NCBI GenBank assembly: GCA_029233925.1 | Contig: JARGOX010000024.1 | Coordinates: forward strand, 1-64,000 | Origin: Rhizobiaceae bacterium | GTDB lineage: Bacteria > Pseudomonadota > Alphaproteobacteria > Rhizobiales > Rhizobiaceae | Direction of reading: 5' to 3' | Length of the DNA stretch: 64,000 nucleotides | Shown here: piece by piece, positions 60,795-64,000 of the stretch | Position numbering within the stretch: position 1 is the stretch's first letter | How the letters are laid out: each line of letters begins with the position of its first letter | Program-made: the position numbers and the translations under genes | The notes under the pieces: model-generated | Databases searched by the model: none | Told to the model about the DNA's origin: nothing | Seen by the model: the letters and a program-made list of their open reading frames with translations, nothing else

Positions 60795-62339
60795 TCAGGG
60801 ATCTGACTGTTCGGCGAGCTTTTCACGCAGGGCCGTTTTGAGCACCTTGCCGTAATTGTTCTTTGGCAGTGCCTCTTCGAACAGATAGGCCTTGGGGCGT
60901 TTGAACCCGGCTATATGCGCCCGGCAATGGGCGTCGAGTTCCTCGGCGCTCAGGTTCTCTGCCGATGTGGCGATGACGACAAAGGCGACCACCTCTTCGC
61001 CCCATTCGGCACTTGGACGGCCGACAACGGAGACCTCGCTGATGGCCGGATGCAGCAGCAGGGCATCTTCGACCTCGCGCGGATAGATGTTGGTGCCACC
61101 GGAAATGATTACGTCCTTGGAGCGGTCACGCAGGGTCAGATAGCCATCTTCGTCGAGACTGCCCATATCGCCGGTCCATAGCCAGCCGTCACGGATGGTG
61201 GTCTGCGTGGCAGCGGGGTTTTCCCAATAGCCGGGCATGACCGGCGCCCCTGAGGCGATGATCTCTCCAATCTCGCCAATGGCCCTGTCGCGGCCTTCCG
61301 GGTCGACAACCCTTATGCGCACACAGGATTGCGCGACGCCAACGGAGGCAAGTCTTTGCTGCCAACGGGCATGGCGCCTGTCCATGATATCGCTACGGGG
61401 CAGGCAGGTCAGCGCCATCGGACATTCACCCTGTCCGTAAATCTGCACGAAGCGATCCCCCAGCTGATCGCAGGCGGCCTGGATATCGGGCAGATACATC
61501 GGCCCGCCGCCATAAACGATGGTGCGCAAACCCTCGCCGCGATAGCCCAACTGTCTGGCCGCGCCGACCAGCCGGTTGACCATGGTCGGGGCGGCAAACA
61601 TGGTAACGTTCTGCAGGCGTGGCGCCAGGGCGCACAGTTCCGCTGCATCAAAGCCACCTGACTTGGGAATGACATGACGGCTGCCGCGCAGGACATGCAT
61701 GAAATTGTAAAGCCCGGCGCCGTGTGAAATGGGCGCGGCATAGACAGCCGCATCCTGTGGCAGGACATCATCCACATCGACGAAATAGGCGTAGGTCATC
61801 GCCTGCAGATTGGCAAAGGTCAGCATGACGCCCTTCGGCTTGCCGGTGGTTCCCGATGTATAGAAAAGCCAGGCCAAGTCACTACCCGCCCTTGGTTCGG
61901 GTGCGGCGAGCGGATCGCCTGTCTGACCTGCGATGCCGGGATCGAGACCTTCTTGCGCATCGATGGCGCGCAGAACGCAATCGGTTGGGAGGTTTTCAGA
62001 CAAGACTTCCGCGCCTCCTGATACAAACACCAGGCGACATCCGGCATTTTCCAAAATGTATCCGGCTTCGCGCGCATGCAGTTTGGCGTTGATCGGTACG
62101 GCAACGGCACCGCAAAACCAGATGCCATAGAGCAGGGCAAGATAGTCCGGACAATTCTTCATGAAGATGGCCACCCGGTCGCCCGGTTGGATGCCATGCG
62201 CCTGGCGCAGCATTGCGCCGATGCGCGCCGCACGCTCGGCAAATTGGCCATAGTTTGCGACCACTTGCTCTCCCAGCATCAGGGCCGGTGCTTCAGGGCA
62301 TCGGCGCGCCGTTCGCACCAGCCATTCCGAAACGTTCAT
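60795..62339 (-). CDS. Acyl-CoA synthetase (AMP-forming)
   Basis: A 514-residue AMP-forming ligase with complete motifs: FYTSGTTGKPKGVMLTFAN, YGQGECPMALTCL, WTGDMGSLDEDGYLTLRDRSK, GGTNIYPREVEDALL and KNNYGKVLKTALREKL. It makes a CoA thioester of a carboxylic acid whose identity is unknown. It lies upstream, in the reading direction, of nothing in the RiPP cluster and is better grouped with the HpcH/HpaI and hydantoinase genes on the same strand. Confidence 0.87.
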   Translation of the reverse strand: MNVSEWLVRTARRCPEAPALMLGEQVVANYGQFAERAARIGAMLRQAHGIQPGDRVAIFMKNCPDYLALLYGIWFCGAVAVPINAKLHAREAGYILENAGCRLVFVSGGAEVLSENLPTDCVLRAIDAQEGLDPGIAGQTGDPLAAPEPRAGSDLAWLFYTSGTTGKPKGVMLTFANLQAMTYAYFVDVDDVLPQDAAVYAAPISHGAGLYNFMHVLRGSRHVIPKSGGFDAAELCALAPRLQNVTMFAAPTMVNRLVGAARQLGYRGEGLRTIVYGGGPMYLPDIQAACDQLGDRFVQIYGQGECPMALTCLPRSDIMDRRHARWQQRLASVGVAQSCVRIRVVDPEGRDRAIGEIGEIIASGAPVMPGYWENPAATQTTIRDGWLWTGDMGSLDEDGYLTLRDRSKDVIISGGTNIYPREVEDALLLHPAISEVSVVGRPSAEWGEEVVAFVVIATSAENLSAEELDAHCRAHIAGFKRPKAYLFEEALPKNNYGKVLKTALREKLAEQSDP

Positions 62340-62410
62340 GATCTGCCTTTCAGCGGTTCAGACATTCATCCATGCCATGAGGTCTGAAGTCCTTGCGATT
62401 GATTGGTTCA

Positions 62411-63190
62411 TCAAGACCCGGTTTTGAGTGCGTTTCTTGCATCATTCAGAATAGTGCGACCGGCCTGCATGAGGAATGCCTGATCGGTGCCCAGAACAAA
62501 CAAATTGCTCCCGGCCTCGGACCATGCGCGTGCTGCTGTGGGGTCAGACAGGAACATGCCTGCAGTCGCACCGGCGGAGCGCGCCGCCGCAATGGCCTGA
62601 CGACACTTGGCCATGACATCGGGATTGGATGTATCCGTCATCCCCATGGAAACAGCCAGATCAACCGGCCCCACAAGCAGTGCGTCGACGCCATCCACCG
62701 CTGCAATCTCCTGCGCCTCTGCGACAGCACCCTCATCCTCGATCTGACACACAAGCACTGTTTCTCCGGGTTGCCGGGCGAGGTGATCGGCGATCCCGCG
62801 GGTGCCATAGCCGGCACCCGGTGTGGAGGGCGAGAATCCCCGTCCTTCGGGGCCATAACGCATTTTGCCGACCAGTTTTTCGGCCATCGCCGCGCTGTTG
62901 ACCTGCGGCACCATGATGCCGGCGGCCCCGCAATCCAGCGCCGTGGCAATCCAGTGCCCGTCCGCATCGGGGATCCGCACCAGAGCTGCAAGGCCTGCTG
63001 CTCTGGCGGCGATCATTGCCATCGCCATGTTTTCGCGACCGAAGGCCGCATGTTCCGCGTCCAGGATGACAAAATCAAAGCCCAGAGCCCCGAGCATTTC
63101 CATGACGGCCGGATCACGCAGCTTGACGAAAGTGCCCAGAAGGGTTTCCCTCGCCCGCAACCGGCTGGCAAATTTCTGTCGTGCGGGCAT
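62411..63190 (-). CDS. HpcH/HpaI aldolase family protein
   Basis: A 259-residue class II pyruvate-type aldolase. FVILDAEHAAFGREN, RIPDADGHWIATALDCGAAG and GIMVPQVNSAA are the family core, with a metal-binding glutamate/aspartate pair. It cleaves 2-keto-4-hydroxy acids to pyruvate and an aldehyde. I choose ATG 63190, with GGAAAGG upstream and four bases after the hydantoinase B stop. ATG 63208 lies inside that gene's end. Confidence 0.84.
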   Translation of the reverse strand: MPARQKFASRLRARETLLGTFVKLRDPAVMEMLGALGFDFVILDAEHAAFGRENMAMAMIAARAAGLAALVRIPDADGHWIATALDCGAAGIMVPQVNSAAMAEKLVGKMRYGPEGRGFSPSTPGAGYGTRGIADHLARQPGETVLVCQIEDEGAVAEAQEIAAVDGVDALLVGPVDLAVSMGMTDTSNPDVMAKCRQAIAAARSAGATAGMFLSDPTAARAWSEAGSNLFVLGTDQAFLMQAGRTILNDARNALKTGS

Positions 63191-63194
63191 TGGG

Positions 63195-64000
63195 TCAGAC
63201 CTTTCCATAGCCGCCACCGCCGGGCGTGATCATGAAGACTTCATCATCAGGCTGCATTTGGCGTTTGCGTGTGTCAACCACGTCCTCGCCATTGATCCGG
63301 AACACCCCGGCTGCCCCGTCACCCCCGCCGAACAGGCCTTCGGGTGCCTGTGACAGCCTGCTGGGAATCGTATTGAGCAACCACGGTGATTGGGTCCGCA
63401 TGCGATAGCCAATGCGCTGACCATCGCCTCCAGGTTGTTTTCCGGCGCCACCCGTGCCGTGCTCAAGTTCCTTGCAGGTAAAGGCGATGGGATAGGAGGC
63501 TTCCAGAACTTCAACCGGCACGGCTGATACGCCAGTCGGATAACAGATGGCGGAAAGGCCGGGTTTTGTGGCGCGCGCACCCATGCCGCCGGAATAGTTG
63601 AACATCGAGCTGGTGAAAGGCTTGCCCGCCGCGTCGCGCCCCTGCACCTGGATGGTCCAGACCGCACCGGAACCTTCTGCGATCACCGCATCGGGTACAA
63701 TCTGGGCCAGCGCCTTGAGGATCGGGAAAGGCACATACATGCCCACCACATGCCGGGCATTGACCGGGGAGGGGTAGCGGGCATTGACGACGCATTCATC
63801 CGGCAGCTTGATCTTGATGGGCGCCAGCGAACCGGCATTGTTGGGAAGGTCCGGATTGAGCGTCGAGCGGATGGCAAATGTTGCATAGGCATGTGTATAG
63901 GCAGGCACGACATTGATGCCCATGGCGCTGGGGCCGGAGGATCCCTCAAAATCAATCATGATTTCACCGGCCTCGGCATCCACCGTGACTGCTGTCTTGA
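63195..64000 (-). CDS. Hydantoinase B / oxoprolinase family protein (partial, 5' end beyond window)
   Basis: The C-terminal part of a hydantoinase B (HyuB) subunit. The window carries about 268 codons, and the gene continues past 64000. Recognisable segments are NAGSLAPIKIKLPDECVVNA, NYSGGMGARATKPG and MITPGGGGYGKV at the end. The family hydrolyses hydantoins or 5-oxoproline with ATP as part of an A/B pair; the A subunit is presumably to the right. It probably shares a transcript with the aldolase and the CoA ligase. Confidence 0.86.
   Translation of the reverse strand, partial: KTAVTVDAEAGEIMIDFEGSSGPSAMGINVVPAYTHAYATFAIRSTLNPDLPNNAGSLAPIKIKLPDECVVNARYPSPVNARHVVGMYVPFPILKALAQIVPDAVIAEGSGAVWTIQVQGRDAAGKPFTSSMFNYSGGMGARATKPGLSAICYPTGVSAVPVEVLEASYPIAFTCKELEHGTGGAGKQPGGDGQRIGYRMRTQSPWLLNTIPSRLSQAPEGLFGGGDGAAGVFRINGEDVVDTRKRQMQPDDEVFMITPGGGGYGKV

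Noticed and set aside
1-64000. CRISPR arrays, tRNA or rRNA genes
   Set aside because: No regularly spaced direct repeats, and no cloverleaf or rRNA-like sequence was recognised on reading; a covariance-model search was not possible.

Overview
The window is a chromosomal segment of an alphaproteobacterium, most likely a marine or host-associated member of the Hyphomicrobiales. I infer this from the gene content (two TRAP transport operons, a carboxynorspermidine pathway, CoA-acylating methylmalonate-semialdehyde dehydrogenase, an imelysin/DUF1111 pair behind an Irr-type ICE box) and the mid-50s GC feel. No rRNA or tRNA gene was recognised.

Layout. 1-4.0 kb is the end of a mobile region: relaxase, MobC-like protein, a small protein and a Fic protein read leftward as one run, then a ParD-like antitoxin with a truncated zeta-type toxin. 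4.1-16.5 kb is general metabolism: an aldehyde dehydrogenase-GST-reductase run, an alpha/beta hydrolase with a pentapeptide-repeat tail, a four-gene FAD-oxidase/membrane-protein operon, a VOC protein, a LysR gene overlapping a medium-chain reductase, an MBL hydrolase and an FkbM methyltransferase. 17-21 kb has a DUF3095 protein and a selenium-binding-protein (methanethiol oxidase) operon with a ferredoxin and a DUF2182 membrane protein. 21-26.5 kb has an M42 peptidase, pyrC-pyrE and the two carboxynorspermidine genes. 26.6-39 kb has LysR-mmsA, LysR-reductase, TrkH, a peroxiredoxin-like protein with an AraC regulator, an acetyltransferase, pgi and a FadD with a lysine/proline/alanine repeat tail. 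39-42.3 kb is the iron-responsive imelysin/di-heme pair. 42.5-53.8 kb has a TetR gene, a DctPQM TRAP operon with cyclase-family, BKACE and OsmC genes, and an RpiR-TAXI-fused TRAP permease-Usp operon on the other strand.

The most interesting part is 54.0-59.7 kb, a compact RiPP-like cluster. Two small genes encode peptides with the YxxP...G leader pattern bound by lasso-type B1 proteins. A PqqD-like B1, a transglutaminase-like B2 leader peptidase and an HPr-kinase-like protein lie in one operon. A second operon, coupled by four-base overlaps, encodes an AMP-forming ligase, a GNAT acyltransferase, an acyl carrier protein and a nucleotidyltransferase. No asparagine-synthetase-like lasso cyclase is present, although unrelated genes bound the cluster on both sides, and the better precursor has no acidic residue where a lasso ring would close. 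The gene set suggests a leader-dependent peptide that is acylated, and possibly phosphorylated or nucleotidylated, rather than threaded into a lasso.

60.0-64.0 kb is a catabolic cluster: a second BKACE protein, an acyl-CoA synthetase, an HpcH/HpaI aldolase and a hydantoinase B subunit cut by the window edge.
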